DNA of 64,000 nt from Pseudomonas sp. RIT623 (GCF_004519305.1 NZ_SOZA01000017.1:35566-99565), one strand, 5' to 3'; shown: positions 1 to 8,592, numbered from the stretch's first letter. The notes: generated from the letters alone by a model not told the origin. A program made the numbers and translations.

Positions 1-705
1 ATCTTCACCCTGCGCCACCCCATCGACCTGGCCAAGTCCGCTGCCAGCCTGGATTGCCTGTCGGGCGGACGCCTGGTGCTGGGCATCGCCTCGGGCGACC
101 GCCCGGTGGAGTTCCCGGCCTACGGCCTGGCCCATGACAGTCGCGGGGAGCGCTTCGCGCAGAGCGTGGACTATTTCCGCCGGCTGTTGGACGGCCATCC
201 TGCGCCGATCCATTCAGCGCTGGGGCAGATCGATGGCGCGCGGCTCCTCCCCAAGCCCGCCACGGGGCGCATACCGTTGCTGGTAACCGGCTCGTCGCGC
301 CAGTCCTTGCAGTGGCTCGGCGAACATGCCGATGGCTGGATCACCTACCCGCAAGCCACCCACAACATCCTGGGGCCTCGCCGTCTGGCCGAGAAAATAA
401 GTGCCTGGCGCGCGCTCATTCCAGGCGGGGGCTTTCGCCCGCATGTCACCAATGAGTGGATCGATCTGGACGAAGACCCAAACTTCCCGCGTACCGCGCA
501 ACAGGGTGGCTATGTGTTACGCACCGGTCGCAACGGTTTGATCGATCTGCTGCATGAGTGGCGTGATGCCGGGGTCAATCATGCGGCACTGGGCATGCAG
601 ATGGCGCAGCGCCCGGCGCTGGAAATCATCCAGGAGCTGGCCGAGGAGGTGCTGCCGCTGTTTCCCGCGCTGCCCGGCCCGGCACCTCATGCCCAGGCCT
701 GGTAG
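1..705 (+). CDS. LLM-class flavin-dependent oxidoreductase, 5' end missing
   Basis: The reading frame is open from base 1, so the true start lies outside the window; 234 C-terminal residues are visible. They resemble luciferase-like monooxygenases (FMN/F420-dependent TIM-barrel enzymes). Near the start there is a hydrophobic strand followed by SGGRLVLGIASGD, the hallmark strand-loop of the family, then a helix with ERFAQSVDYFRRLL and a strand PLLVTGSSRQSLQWLGEHADG typical of the substrate/flavin pocket. The substrate cannot be inferred. The protein ends with a proline-rich tail just after VLPLFPALPG. The first in-frame ATG at 76 lies inside the conserved domain and is not the real start. No partner flavin reductase is adjacent; the flavin reductase at 3128-3637 is on the other strand and belongs to a different cluster. 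Confidence 0.85.
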   Translation: MFTLRHPIDLAKSAASLDCLSGGRLVLGIASGDRPVEFPAYGLAHDSRGERFAQSVDYFRRLLDGHPAPIHSALGQIDGARLLPKPATGRIPLLVTGSSRQSLQWLGEHADGWITYPQATHNILGPRRLAEKISAWRALIPGGGFRPHVTNEWIDLDEDPNFPRTAQQGGYVLRTGRNGLIDLLHEWRDAGVNHAALGMQMAQRPALEIIQELAEEVLPLFPALPGPAPHAQAW

Positions 706-722
706 GCCGGGTGGCGGGCACT

Positions 723-1028
723 TCAGTTGGGCTGGATCTGCCGATAGAAGTCATTCAGCTCGCCGACCCGGGCTGCGTTCAGCTCCATGCGGCAGGTGCT
801 GTACATCGGCGTGCCGATGGCCAGGCCCTGGCTGTCGCACCAGGCCTCGCGGTATTGCAGCCAGGCCTTCTGCGCGGCCTCCAGCCCCTGCGGGGGCACA
901 GGTGATGCTATCACAGGGCTTCGCGGGCAAGCTGGCGAATGCCTCGGGCTCGCAGGAAAGATCAGTACGTCGAGCAACAGGTTGCGGATATTCATGGCGA
1001 TCACATCCTTGTGTTGGAATACCGGCAA
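723..1028 (-). pseudogene. LprI-like (DUF1311-type) small protein, probably frameshifted
   Basis: The C-terminal half (AQKAWLQYREAWCDSQG ... TCRMELNAARVGELNDFY) has the W-x-x-Y/F-R, paired-cysteine and C-R-x-x-L-x-x-x-R pattern of lysozyme-inhibitor LprI-like domains. The N-terminal half of this frame is a poor proline/serine-rich stretch without a signal peptide. The neighbouring minus frame over the same DNA reads a more protein-like LSCEPEAFASLPAKPCDS before the junction. I infer that an indel near 890-900 has broken a small secreted protein. An intact but atypical 101-residue gene remains possible. It is convergent with the preceding oxidoreductase, with 17 bp between stops. Confidence 0.4.
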
Positions 1029-1154
1029 CGGTAGGGGCCTGTCCAGAGGCTTGCGGCTCGAAGGCTAGTTTGCAGTTGCGAGGGAAAATAATGGGCCCCG
1101 CAGTGGCGGGGCGAACGCTGGGATCAGCAGCGTCAGATGGCCCGGCGTGGTCGG

Positions 1155-1715
1155 TCATTCAAGCACCTGAAGCCATGGCCAACGCGCCTGGTAACTGGCC
1201 GCTTTTGCCCTGAACAAATCGGGTCTTGGATTCAACACGTTCATCCTCAGTACGTCGTTCTGCAGGTCGTCCAGGCCATGGGTGCTGTAGAGCTTGCCTG
1301 TATCAATATCAACGCCTAGGCAGGTCGATCGAATCAGATAGCGGTCAATGCCGTCCGTGACCTTTTTCAGCGGTGAATAGGTACCGCCGAATTTTTCTGC
1401 GTACCACAGATGCACGCGTGCCTGGTTGCGGACTTCCACGTTGACGGCTAAATGCGCGCATGCCTGCTGCACCCGGGATATGACCTGGTTCTCCGCCGCC
1501 CAGGACAGGTCAGCGTCGAAGTAGGCGATGTCATAGTCCTTGACGCCCCAGTCGACGGCTCGGCCCGAGCGGTGATTCCAGAACGCCTGGAACAAAGCGC
1601 CTGCTGTCAGCATGGCGTGCGGGATACCCAGTGTCGGCAGGATCTGCAACAGTGCTTGGTTGATTGGGTTGCGGGCAATGATCTGCAGTAAGTGCGCATC
1701 GGTAAGTGCATGCAT
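1155..1715 (-). CDS. Nucleotidyltransferase-fold protein (NTP_transf_6 / DUF925 type)
   Basis: A 186-residue protein starting at the ATG at 1715, which has an AAGGA-like ribosome site on the minus strand about 8 bases upstream; the longer frame to 1817 has a low-complexity extension and runs into the upstream gene's stop. The family is recognised from the N-terminal helix NQALLQILPTLGIPHAMLTAG, a conserved A-L-F-Q-x-x-W-N, and the acidic motif V-K-D-Y-D-I-A-Y-F-D that supplies the paired metal-binding aspartates of the polymerase-beta fold. The C-terminal FRAKAASYQARWPWLQVL is also typical. The substrate is unknown. It follows the FAD oxidoreductase on the same strand with about 100 bp between them, so co-transcription is possible. 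Confidence 0.75.
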   Translation of the reverse strand: MHALTDAHLLQIIARNPINQALLQILPTLGIPHAMLTAGALFQAFWNHRSGRAVDWGVKDYDIAYFDADLSWAAENQVISRVQQACAHLAVNVEVRNQARVHLWYAEKFGGTYSPLKKVTDGIDRYLIRSTCLGVDIDTGKLYSTHGLDDLQNDVLRMNVLNPRPDLFRAKAASYQARWPWLQVLE

Positions 1716-1816
1716 GGGGCCGTCCTTGGAGGTGTCGCAAAGGGCTGAGCTTACCTGAATGCCGTCGAGGCCAGTGGCGCTGCAACAACGGCTGCTCGCT
1801 CGATTGCGCTGTGCCA

Positions 1817-2890
1817 CTAGCGTTTCCAGAACCTATCTGGCCGACAGGGCGCGAGGGCAGGGGAGGCCTTGCCATCGATGATCTCCTCGCTGGCAAGCCG
1901 CCCCACGATCGCCGCCAAGGTAACGCCAGGGTGCACGGCGCACACATAGACGCCGCCGACGTTGGGCAGATGACCGATGATGGGCACGCCATCCGCTGGC
2001 ATGGGCCTGAGCCCGACACGCGCCCATTCTGGTTCTATCGAAACCACCCCATGAAGCTCGTGTTGAATCGCCTTGGCCGTTCGTAGCGCAATCGCTGCCG
2101 GCTGGTTGTCCGCTGCGTCGTCCAGATAGTCTTCTGCCGCCAGCAATGCCCCATCCGCGGTGTGCCGCACTTCCATGACAGGGCTGGAGATGAGGCTGCG
2201 CACCAGGTCGGGTTGAGTCTTGTAGCGAATGAGAATGGCAGGTGACGCCGCGATTGGCAGTGTTATGGCCAGGCTGTCGGTCAGTTGGGTGATGCCGGTC
2301 CCGGCTGCAATCACGACACTATCGGCATCGATGATGCTCATGGCTGTCGCAACGGCGCTCAGCTGTGCTTGCTCGATGACAAGGCCGAGCACGCGGGTTT
2401 GCGTGAACACTTTCGCCCCATGGGCCTGGGCCGCGGCGATCAGCGCATGCGCTGCGGCCACGGGGTCCAGCGCGCCTTCTGCTGGCGCATGGCAAGCAGA
2501 CTCGGGCGGGTGTTTGAGATTGGGTTCAAGACCGACAATCTGCGTTCGACAGACCCTGTCAGCCGCGGACGAATCACTGGCAGGCGTCGGTGCCGCGCTG
2601 GACATCGTGCTGTAGGACAAGGCGCCAGTCCATCGCACCGTCAAGCCCGGCAACTCGGCCTCGAGTTGCCGGTACGCCTCGATTGCCGCGCCGCGCAGCG
2701 GGGCGATGGGGTCGGTTTCGGGGGCAGCGGTATTGATCCAGGCGAACGAGCGGCTCGTCACGCCTGACGCGATACCGTCAGCCTCGAGCACTGTGACATT
2801 GGCGCCTTTGCGCGCCAGGTGGTAGGCCAGTGATGCGCCGATGATGCCGGCACCAATGACAACGACCCGCTTGCCTTGACCTGTTGCCAT
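1817..2890 (-). CDS. FAD-dependent oxidoreductase (DAO family)
   Basis: A 357-residue flavoprotein of the D-amino-acid oxidase/glycine oxidase superfamily. The N-terminus has a dinucleotide-binding Rossmann motif, VVVIGAGIIGASLAYHLA (G-x-G-x-x-G), followed about 20 residues later by an acidic residue, E, that would bind the ribose. The C-terminus carries the usual R-x-G-x-R-P-x-x-x-D-G-x-P-x-I-G flavin-contact segment and an H-P-G-V-T-L motif. The ATG at 2890 is preceded by GGAGG seven bases upstream, so it is preferred over the ATG at 2929. It probably oxidises an amine or amino acid; the substrate is not determinable. It lies downstream of the flavin reductase of the mes cluster but is separated by about 200 bp. 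Confidence 0.85.
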   Translation of the reverse strand: MATGQGKRVVVIGAGIIGASLAYHLARKGANVTVLEADGIASGVTSRSFAWINTAAPETDPIAPLRGAAIEAYRQLEAELPGLTVRWTGALSYSTMSSAAPTPASDSSAADRVCRTQIVGLEPNLKHPPESACHAPAEGALDPVAAAHALIAAAQAHGAKVFTQTRVLGLVIEQAQLSAVATAMSIIDADSVVIAAGTGITQLTDSLAITLPIAASPAILIRYKTQPDLVRSLISSPVMEVRHTADGALLAAEDYLDDAADNQPAAIALRTAKAIQHELHGVVSIEPEWARVGLRPMPADGVPIIGHLPNVGGVYVCAVHPGVTLAAIVGRLASEEIIDGKASPALAPCRPDRFWKR

Positions 2891-3127
2891 ATCAACCTCC
2901 GTGCTGTCGATGGGCCGAGGGTACGACAACGGCAGGTATCCATAAACCGAGGGCTGGGTTTTTTGCTTGTCGGGTGCCTGGGACCGTACCTTTCTCTACT
3001 AATTAAGGGCTTAGCCGCAGAGCCGAGCACATCATCAGGCGTCTTTTTTATTCAGGACCTACCCAGTCAAAGCCGGTATTGCAACAGCCGTGGCTGGCGA
3101 AGCATGAGGACAACCGAAGGGGTACGC

Positions 3128-3637
3128 TCAGACTGCCATGAGCTCGGCGAGGTTGCGGTATTGTCCCTTGAAGTACAGCAATGGCTGCGAATCTGCAGCC
3201 TTCTGCAGGTTGAACGCCTTCACCTCACCAATCACGATCAGGTGGTCGCCCGCTTCGTGCTCTGCGTGAATTTCGCAATCGAGCCAGTACAAACTGCCAG
3301 CAATGGCTGGATTACCCAAAGGTGATTGCTGCCACTCCACGCCGTGCCACTTGTCCGTGCCTCGCCGAGCGAACTGGTTGGAGATCTTGGCCTGTTCAGC
3401 AGACAGAATGTTGACCGCGAACCGACCAGCCTGGCGAATTCTAGGGTAGCTTGCCGAGCTGCGCATTACGCTGAATGACACCAGCGGCGGGCTCATTGAC
3501 ACGCTGTAGAACGACTGGCAAGTAAAACCAATCGGTTCGTCATCAATGTGCGTTGTAATCACCGTGATGCCGGAGGCGTAGTGCCCAAGCGCTTCGCGGA
3601 AGCTCAACGGCTCGATAGCAGTACTGGGGAGTGACAT
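3128..3637 (-). CDS. Flavin reductase family protein, linked to mesD/mesX
   Basis: A 169-residue flavin reductase-like protein (split-barrel FMN-binding fold). Diagnostic features are F-R-E-A-L-G-H-Y-A-S-G-I-T-V-I-T-T near the N-terminus, the S-F-Y-S-V-S-M-S-P-P-L-V-S-F-S-V strand, F-A-V-N-I-L near residue 95, and a late D-H-L-I-V-I-G-E-V segment. AGGA lies seven bases upstream of the ATG. The gene follows mesD by 80 bp on the same strand. Because MesD activity is known to need oxygen and MesX, a reductase supplying reduced flavin to MesX or MesD is an attractive inference, but the sequence alone does not prove it. Confidence 0.85.
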   Translation of the reverse strand: MSLPSTAIEPLSFREALGHYASGITVITTHIDDEPIGFTCQSFYSVSMSPPLVSFSVMRSSASYPRIRQAGRFAVNILSAEQAKISNQFARRGTDKWHGVEWQQSPLGNPAIAGSLYWLDCEIHAEHEAGDHLIVIGEVKAFNLQKAADSQPLLYFKGQYRNLAELMAV

Positions 3638-3717
3638 ATTGGGTCCTGGCTATTGATTACCGCTCGAAGGTGCAGGGAAAGGCCGATGAGCATTCGCTGA
3701 CCACCTTCGACATAGGC

Positions 3718-4752
3718 TCAGCGCTTGTTTAGTAGCTCTTGACGGACAATTTCCGCGCCGGCACTCAGCGCATTGAGCTTGCCTCTTGCCACGTGACGCG
3801 GCAGGGGCGCCATACCGCAGTTGGTGCATGGATAGAGCTTGTCGGCGTCCACGAACTGCAGTGCGTTGCGCAGGGTATTGGCCACTTCTTCAGGGGTTTC
3901 GATAGCGTGGTTAGCCACATCGATGGCGCCTACCATCACTTTCTTGCCACGGATCAGCTCGATCAGGTCCATCGGCACGCGGGAGTTGTGGCACTCCAAC
4001 GAGACGATATCGATGCTCGATTTTTGCAGCTTAGGGAAGGCTTCTTCGTATTGCCGCCACTCCGAGCCCAAGGTTTTTTTCCAATCGGTATTAGCCTTGA
4101 TGCCGTAGCCGTAGCAGATGTGCACGGCGGTTTCGCACTTGAGGCCTTCGATGGCTCGCTCCAGCGTAGCGACGCCCCACTCGTTAACCTCGTCGAAGAA
4201 GACGTTGAAGGCGGGTTCGTCGAACTGGATGATGTCGACACCGGCCGCTTCGAGTTCGTGAGCTTCCTGGTTGAGGATCTTGGCGAATTCCCAAGCCAGC
4301 TTTTCGCGGCTCTTGTAATGCGCGTCATACAACGTGTCGATCATGGTCATGGGGCCTGGCAGCGCCCATTTGATCGGTTGCGAGGTTTGCTGACGTAGGA
4401 ACTTGGCGTCTTCGACGAAGACGGGCTTGCGACGCGCAACGGCGCCTACCACCGTTGGTACGCTGGCATCGTAGCGATCACGAATCCTGACGGTTTCACG
4501 TTTTTCAAAATCCACGCCATCGAGATGTTCGATGAAGGTCGTGACGAAATGCTGACGTGTTTGCTCGCCATCGCTGACGATGTCGATACCGGCGTGCTGC
4601 TGCTCTTGCAAAGACAAGCGCAGCGCGTCGTGCTTGCCTTCGATCAGTTCATCACCTTCCAATTTCCACGGTGACCAAAGTTTTTCAGGTTCTGCGAGCC
4701 AGGAAGGTTTAGGCAAGCTGCCGGCAGTCGACGTGGGGAGCAATTTTTTCAC
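3718..4752 (-). CDS. mesD: MesD-type folate-independent methionine synthase (MetE-core)
   Basis: A 344-residue protein corresponding only to the C-terminal catalytic barrel of cobalamin-independent methionine synthase; a full MetE is about 750 residues. The zinc site is visible as H211-I-C213, E253 (in SLECHNS) and C312 (in PCTNCGMAPL). The substrate-side motifs WALPGPMTM and IQFDEPAF are also present. The start is taken as GTG at 4752, with AAGG about 10 bases upstream; the upstream ATG at 4803 would overlap mesX by 25 bp. The immediately upstream gene encodes DUF1852, which is the diagnostic MesX partner of the MesD family described in aerobic bacteria such as Acinetobacter. The methyl donor of this family is unknown to me. 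A plain MetE-like protein of other function is the alternative. Confidence 0.85.
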   Translation of the reverse strand: MKKLLPTSTAGSLPKPSWLAEPEKLWSPWKLEGDELIEGKHDALRLSLQEQQHAGIDIVSDGEQTRQHFVTTFIEHLDGVDFEKRETVRIRDRYDASVPTVVGAVARRKPVFVEDAKFLRQQTSQPIKWALPGPMTMIDTLYDAHYKSREKLAWEFAKILNQEAHELEAAGVDIIQFDEPAFNVFFDEVNEWGVATLERAIEGLKCETAVHICYGYGIKANTDWKKTLGSEWRQYEEAFPKLQKSSIDIVSLECHNSRVPMDLIELIRGKKVMVGAIDVANHAIETPEEVANTLRNALQFVDADKLYPCTNCGMAPLPRHVARGKLNALSAGAEIVRQELLNKR

Positions 4753-4778
4753 AATAAAAGACCTTGTACAGGGGCGAT

Positions 4779-5762
4779 TCAAGCGGCGTAACTGGCAGAC
4801 CACTGCTCAAGAATGGCGTGGTAGGGTTTGATGAAGTGCTCTTCGGCAAACTTTCCCTGCTCAATAGCGAGCCGGCCACGTTCTTCTCGATCATAAAAGA
4901 TACGCGTCAGCGAATAATCCTGATGTTGCAAGCTAGGCTGATAGGACTTTCCAGCTGCGGAGTTCGCATTGTAGATTTCAGGGCGGTAAATTTTCTGGAA
5001 AGTGTCCATCGTGCTGATGGTACTGATCAGTTCCAGATTGGTGTAGTCACCCAGCAAGTCACCGGCAAAGTAGAAGGCCAGGGGGGCAACACTGTTCGGC
5101 GGCATGAAGTAACGAACCTTCAGGCCCATCTTCTTGAAATACTCATCCGTCAGGGAGTATTCATTTTGCTGGTATTCAACACCGAGTACCGGATGCTGGT
5201 TCTCCATCCGCTGGTAGGTCTTGGCACTGGAGACACTCAGGCAGATTACAGGCGGCTTGTCGAAGTGTTCCTTGTAAGCATCCGAGCTGACGAAAGACTT
5301 GAACAGCTTGCCGTGGAGGTCGCCGAAGTTAGCGGGCGTACTGAACTCAGCTTTGTCCTTGTTATGTCCCAGCAATAGCACGCTGAAGTCATAATCCCGC
5401 ACATACGATGAGAAGTTGTTCCCCACCATTCCGGCAATGCGTTCGTTGGTTTGACGGTCAACGACCGTGGTTTTCAAGATTTCAATCAAGGGTAGAGCAT
5501 GATCGTTGTGCTCGGCAGCAATGTTCATTTCGACAGAAATGATCTCAAGGCCTACCGAGTACCGATCAGCGCTGGGGTTGTCCCAGTGCGCCAGAGCATT
5601 GAAGCGATTATCAATCATCTTCAATGTGTTGCGCAGATTTTCCTGGCGACTTGCCCCTCTCGCCAAGTTGGCGAAGTTGGTGGTTATGCGCGTATTGTTC
5701 GATGGCTGGTAGTTTTCATCGAAACAAATGCTCTTAATGGCAAATGCAAAGTCATTGCTCAT
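4779..5762 (-). CDS. mesX: MesX (DUF1852) partner of MesD
   Basis: A 327-residue cytosolic protein without signal peptide or membrane segment, of the DUF1852 family (recognisable by FAFAIKSICFDENY at the start, NFANLARG, the central GNNFSSYVRDYDFSVLLLGHN and EHFIKPYHAILEQW at the end). In the folate-independent methionine synthase literature this protein is required together with MesD and oxygen for methionine synthesis; its chemistry is unresolved. It is the first gene of the minus-strand cluster and is separated from mesD by only 26 bp, indicating an operon. A MetR-type operator and a promoter-like pair lie 95-138 bp upstream of its ATG. Confidence 0.87.
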   Translation of the reverse strand: MSNDFAFAIKSICFDENYQPSNNTRITTNFANLARGASRQENLRNTLKMIDNRFNALAHWDNPSADRYSVGLEIISVEMNIAAEHNDHALPLIEILKTTVVDRQTNERIAGMVGNNFSSYVRDYDFSVLLLGHNKDKAEFSTPANFGDLHGKLFKSFVSSDAYKEHFDKPPVICLSVSSAKTYQRMENQHPVLGVEYQQNEYSLTDEYFKKMGLKVRYFMPPNSVAPLAFYFAGDLLGDYTNLELISTISTMDTFQKIYRPEIYNANSAAGKSYQPSLQHQDYSLTRIFYDREERGRLAIEQGKFAEEHFIKPYHAILEQWSASYAA

Positions 5763-5856
5763 TTTAACCTGACACCCTGATCTCGTAATGGTTTCAGTGC
5801 ACCGTATAGCTTTGCTACTCAGCTAATTGGTTGGACACTGTCTCTAATTGAGAGGC

Positions 5857-5886
5857 ATTCTAGATGGGGCTGTTGAGGGGTGGCTA
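5857..5886 (-). promoter_or_regulatory. Predicted mesX promoter (-35/-10)
   Basis: On the minus strand TAGCCA (5886-5881) is followed after 18 bp by TAGAAT (5862-5857). The -10 matches TATAAT in five of six bases, the -35 matches TTGACA in four of six. A weak -35 is what one expects from an activator-dependent promoter, and a MetR-type box lies directly upstream. Confidence 0.5.
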
Positions 5887-6024
5887 ATGAATTGATTTCA
5901 AAAAAACTTTAGTTCTGCTCATCTGCCCTTCGATGGTCACACGCCCATAGCTGCGGGCAATACTGTAGCGGGAGCTTTTGACCTGCTGAGTGATTTCCGG
6001 TAGCTGCTCAGGTGGCAAATCCAT
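5884..6024 (-). CDS. Short uncharacterised ORF between queH and mesX
   Basis: A 46-codon frame starting 40 bp after the queH stop. It is basic and hydrophilic (contains QQVKSSRYSIARSYGRVTIEG) and has no signal peptide or recognisable domain. Its 3' end overlaps the predicted MetR box, so it may be a decayed remnant rather than an active gene. A small TCAGG/CCTGA hairpin at 6034-6048 separates it from queH. I do not recognise it. Confidence 0.2.
   Translation of the reverse strand: MDLPPEQLPEITQQVKSSRYSIARSYGRVTIEGQMSRTKVFLKSIH
5888..5900. promoter_or_regulatory. Predicted MetR operator upstream of mesX
   Basis: The 13-mer TGAATTGATTTCA is an exact match to the inverted-repeat consensus TGAA-N5-TTCA known for enterobacterial MetR. 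It ends one base upstream of the putative -35 hexamer of mesX, the position expected for a LysR-type activator, and a clear metR homologue is encoded 1 kb away at 6899-7828. Position and match are seen directly; function is inferred. Confidence 0.6.
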
Positions 6025-6063
6025 CTCGACCAATCAGGCTTTTCCTGACTTTTTGAACGAAGC

Positions 6064-6735
6064 TCAGGCGTTACCTTGTTCATCCTCTTCATCGCCGTAG
6101 TACTTCACGCCAATGCGAATGATGTCCCGGCCTTGCGCTTTGCGGTGATGGTTGGAGTCTCGCAGCGAGTAGATACAACCACAGTACTCCTGCTGATAGA
6201 AGCGCTCGCGCTTGCTGATCTCCACCATGCGCGCAGCTCCACCACCCTTGCGCCAGTTGTAGTCCCAATAAGTGATACCAGGATACTTGGCGGCCGAACG
6301 AAGACCGCAGCCGTTGATTTGCTGCATGTCCTTCCAGCGTGAAATACCCAGTGAGCTGCTGAACACCGAGAACCCATGCTCGTAGGCATACAAGGCGGTG
6401 CGCTCGAAACGCATATCGAAGCACATGGTGCAGCGCTCCCCGCGTTCTGGCGCTTGCTCCATGCCTTTGGCCCGCGCAAACCAGTTGTCGGTATCGTAAT
6501 CGGCATCGACGAACGGCACATTGTGCTGCTCGGCGAAGCGAATGTTCTCTTCCTTGCGCAGCAGGTACTCACGCTCAGGATGGATGTTGGGGTTGTAAAA
6601 GAAAATCGTGTAGTCAATGCCGGAAGCCGTGATGGCCTCCATCACCTCACCGGAGCACGGCGCGCAGCAAGAGTGCAGAAGCAGGCGATTGGCGCCGTCC
6701 GGTAGGGTGAGTTTTGATCGATCGATAATGCTCAC
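6064..6735 (-). CDS. queH: Epoxyqueuosine reductase QueH
   Basis: A 223-residue protein of the former DUF208 family, which reduces epoxyqueuosine to queuosine in tRNA as a non-orthologous replacement of QueG. The iron-sulfur/metal cysteines are visible: C23-C24 in [11 protein letters not shown] and C102-x-x-C105 in [11 protein letters not shown] redox C-x-C (EYCGC) near residue 183 and the F-S-S-S-L-G-I-S-R core motif are also typical. The gene lies between mesX and the divergent metR, so its 5' region shares about 160 bp with metR. The link to methionine is only indirect: the epoxyqueuosine ribosyl group comes from S-adenosylmethionine. Confidence 0.92.
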   Translation of the reverse strand: MSIIDRSKLTLPDGANRLLLHSCCAPCSGEVMEAITASGIDYTIFFYNPNIHPEREYLLRKEENIRFAEQHNVPFVDADYDTDNWFARAKGMEQAPERGERCTMCFDMRFERTALYAYEHGFSVFSSSLGISRWKDMQQINGCGLRSAAKYPGITYWDYNWRKGGGAARMVEISKRERFYQQEYCGCIYSLRDSNHHRKAQGRDIIRIGVKYYGDEEDEQGNA

Positions 6736-6898
6736 AGCTTTACCTCGCCCAGCGAGACGAAACCGGAGTGACGCCGAGGTTGAGTGTCAGTGTCAAAGTG
6801 CTCTGCCCTCAAACAGAAAATTCAATGAGGGGGATTGTCAGGGATCAAGGACCCATGAGACAAACTCATTTTTTTTGCATTGAAATGTAGTTTTCCTC

Positions 6899-7828
6899 AT
6901 GATCGACTTAAGGCACCTGCGTACTATCCATGCCCTGCGAGAAACAGAAAGCCTGCAGGAAGCAGCCGAGCGACTGTGCCTGACCCAGTCGGCGCTTTCG
7001 CACCAGTTTCGTGAGCTGGAAGATCGCATCGGCATGCCGTTGTTCGTGCGCAAGACGAAGCCGGTGCGCTTTACCAGTGCCGGCCTCAAGTTGCTTCAAC
7101 TGGCCGAGCAGGTGCTGCCGCTGGTTCGCTCGGCGGAACGCGATTTGGGTAAGCTCACCAGTGGTAGCGCGGGCCGGCTGCACATCGCCATTGAGTGCCA
7201 TAGTTGCTACCAATGGTTGATGCCTTCTGTGGACGAATTCCGCGGTGCCTGGCCGGAAGTTGAACTGGACTTGGCCTCCGGGTTTGCGTTCGCACCACTA
7301 CCGGCGCTTGAGCGAGGAGACCTGGACCTGGTCGTGACCTCCGATCCTGTTGATCTACCGGGAATCACATACGTGCCGCTTTTCGGCTACGAGGCATTAC
7401 TGGCCATCGATAACCACCACGCGCTGTGCGAAAAGCCGCACCTTGAGCCTGCAGACATCGCTGGCGAGACACTGATTACCTACCCGATCGAGCGAAATCG
7501 ACTGGACATCTTCACCCGATTCCTCGATCCGGCAGACATTGAACCGCCGCAAGTACGCACCTGCGAACTGACGGTGATGATGATGCAGCTTGTGGCCAGT
7601 GGGCGTGGCGTGTGCTGCCTACCCAACTGGGCGGTGCATGAGTACAGCTCCCGGGGCTACGTGACGGCCAAACGATTGGGAGAGAAAGGGCTACAGGCCA
7701 CATTGTTCGCAGCTATTCGCTCCGACATGCTGGAAGTGCCCTATCTGAGCGACTTCTTGCTCACCGCCAAGGACACATCGTTTGCCACATTAGAGGGAGT
7801 TAACGCAGTCGCTGAACGCAAGGTCTGA
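6899..7828 (+). CDS. metR: LysR-type methionine regulator MetR
   Basis: A 309-residue LysR-family regulator. The N-terminal winged helix has the MetR-like sequence L-R-H-L-R-T-I-H-A-L-R-E-T-x-S-L and T-Q-S-A-L-S-H-Q-F-R-E-L-E. The effector domain begins with L-H-I-A-I-E-C-H-S-C-Y-Q-W-L, which is nearly identical to the homocysteine-responsive MetR of Escherichia coli, and continues with D-L-V-V-T-S-D and T-Y-P-I-E-R-x-R-L-D. MetR activates methionine synthase genes in response to homocysteine. Here the obvious targets are mesX-mesD and perhaps metH. A perfect 5-bp inverted repeat, ATGAG-ACAAA-CTCAT, sits at 6855-6869, about 30 bp before the start. The ribosome site is weak. Confidence 0.88.
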   Translation: MIDLRHLRTIHALRETESLQEAAERLCLTQSALSHQFRELEDRIGMPLFVRKTKPVRFTSAGLKLLQLAEQVLPLVRSAERDLGKLTSGSAGRLHIAIECHSCYQWLMPSVDEFRGAWPEVELDLASGFAFAPLPALERGDLDLVVTSDPVDLPGITYVPLFGYEALLAIDNHHALCEKPHLEPADIAGETLITYPIERNRLDIFTRFLDPADIEPPQVRTCELTVMMMQLVASGRGVCCLPNWAVHEYSSRGYVTAKRLGEKGLQATLFAAIRSDMLEVPYLSDFLLTAKDTSFATLEGVNAVAERKV

Positions 7829-7967
7829 AATGTCAACCATGCCGCTATGGGTCGATAGCTGTCCTCGCAAGTGACCACAATCGATCCAAAGCGGACGTTT
7901 GAATGCTCGGTGATTGCTTCGACGCTTTTCAATGAGCATCATCGGGGTTCGACAAGGAGACGTCTCT

Positions 7968-8450
7968 ATGCACAAACCAGTGCTGCATCTCATCTCAGGA
8001 AAGATTGCATCCGGTAAGTCAACGCTAGCCAAAAGTTTGGCAACTGAAGGATCGACGGTTCTGCTGACTGAGGATCATTGGCTCTCACGGCTATACCCTG
8101 GACAGATCAAGTCAGTCACCGACTATGTGCGTTTTGCGCACCAGATTCGGGAGGTGCTGGGCCCGCTCGTCATTGATGTTCTTCGGGCTGGAGTGACTGT
8201 CGTTTTGGATTTTCCTGCCAATACTCCTCAAGATCGACAATGGCTGCGCGGCCTGGCTGACGCCGCCGAGGTTTCACATTGCGTCCACTATATCGAGGTG
8301 GACGATGACACCTGTCGAGACAGGTTGCATATTCGTAATCACCATGGCGAGCATGAGTTTGCGGCGACTGACGCGGAGTTCGATCTGATCACTAGCTACT
8401 TTCGAGCGCCACATGAGAATGAAGGGCTCCAGATTGAAATTCACCGATAA
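7968..8450 (+). CDS. Small P-loop kinase-like ATPase
   Basis: A 160-residue cytosolic protein with an N-terminal Walker A motif, S-G-K-I-A-S-G-K-S-T, and later acidic VVLDFPAN resembling a Walker B. It belongs to the broad AAA_33 / zeta-toxin-like / phosphotransferase kinase group. The C-terminal R-D-R-L-H-I-R-N motif would form the lid arginines. The substrate is unknown. The ATG at 7968 has AAGGAG nine bases upstream and is preferred over the ATG at 7914. It is monocistronic between metR and the NUDIX gene. Confidence 0.75.
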   Translation: MHKPVLHLISGKIASGKSTLAKSLATEGSTVLLTEDHWLSRLYPGQIKSVTDYVRFAHQIREVLGPLVIDVLRAGVTVVLDFPANTPQDRQWLRGLADAAEVSHCVHYIEVDDDTCRDRLHIRNHHGEHEFAATDAEFDLITSYFRAPHENEGLQIEIHR

Positions 8451-8479
8451 CGAGTAGCCCCTGTGGGATTGAGTTATCT

Positions 8480-8592
8480 CTAATGCGGCATTGGGCCGCT
8501 AACGGCCCACATCGGATGGCCTCCATGGGACGGTAGCAGCCCTTCAATGCCGGCAGCTTTCGACCCATGGCGGACATTGCTGTGAGTTGTCC
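8480..8592. repeat. Decayed copy of a dispersed Pseudomonas intergenic sequence
   Basis: Non-coding stretch with the words 'gtcgaaagctgcc' and 'atgtccgcc' on the minus strand. Similar words occur around 7848-7900, 11450-11535 and 14290-14460 in this window. No ORF is supported. Confidence 0.35.

Noticed and set aside
6855..6869. ATGAG-ACAAA-CTCAT followed by T-run as a terminator
   Set aside because: Stem is only 5 bp and A/T-rich; it lies just upstream of metR and is more likely an operator-like palindrome, but no target protein can be named.
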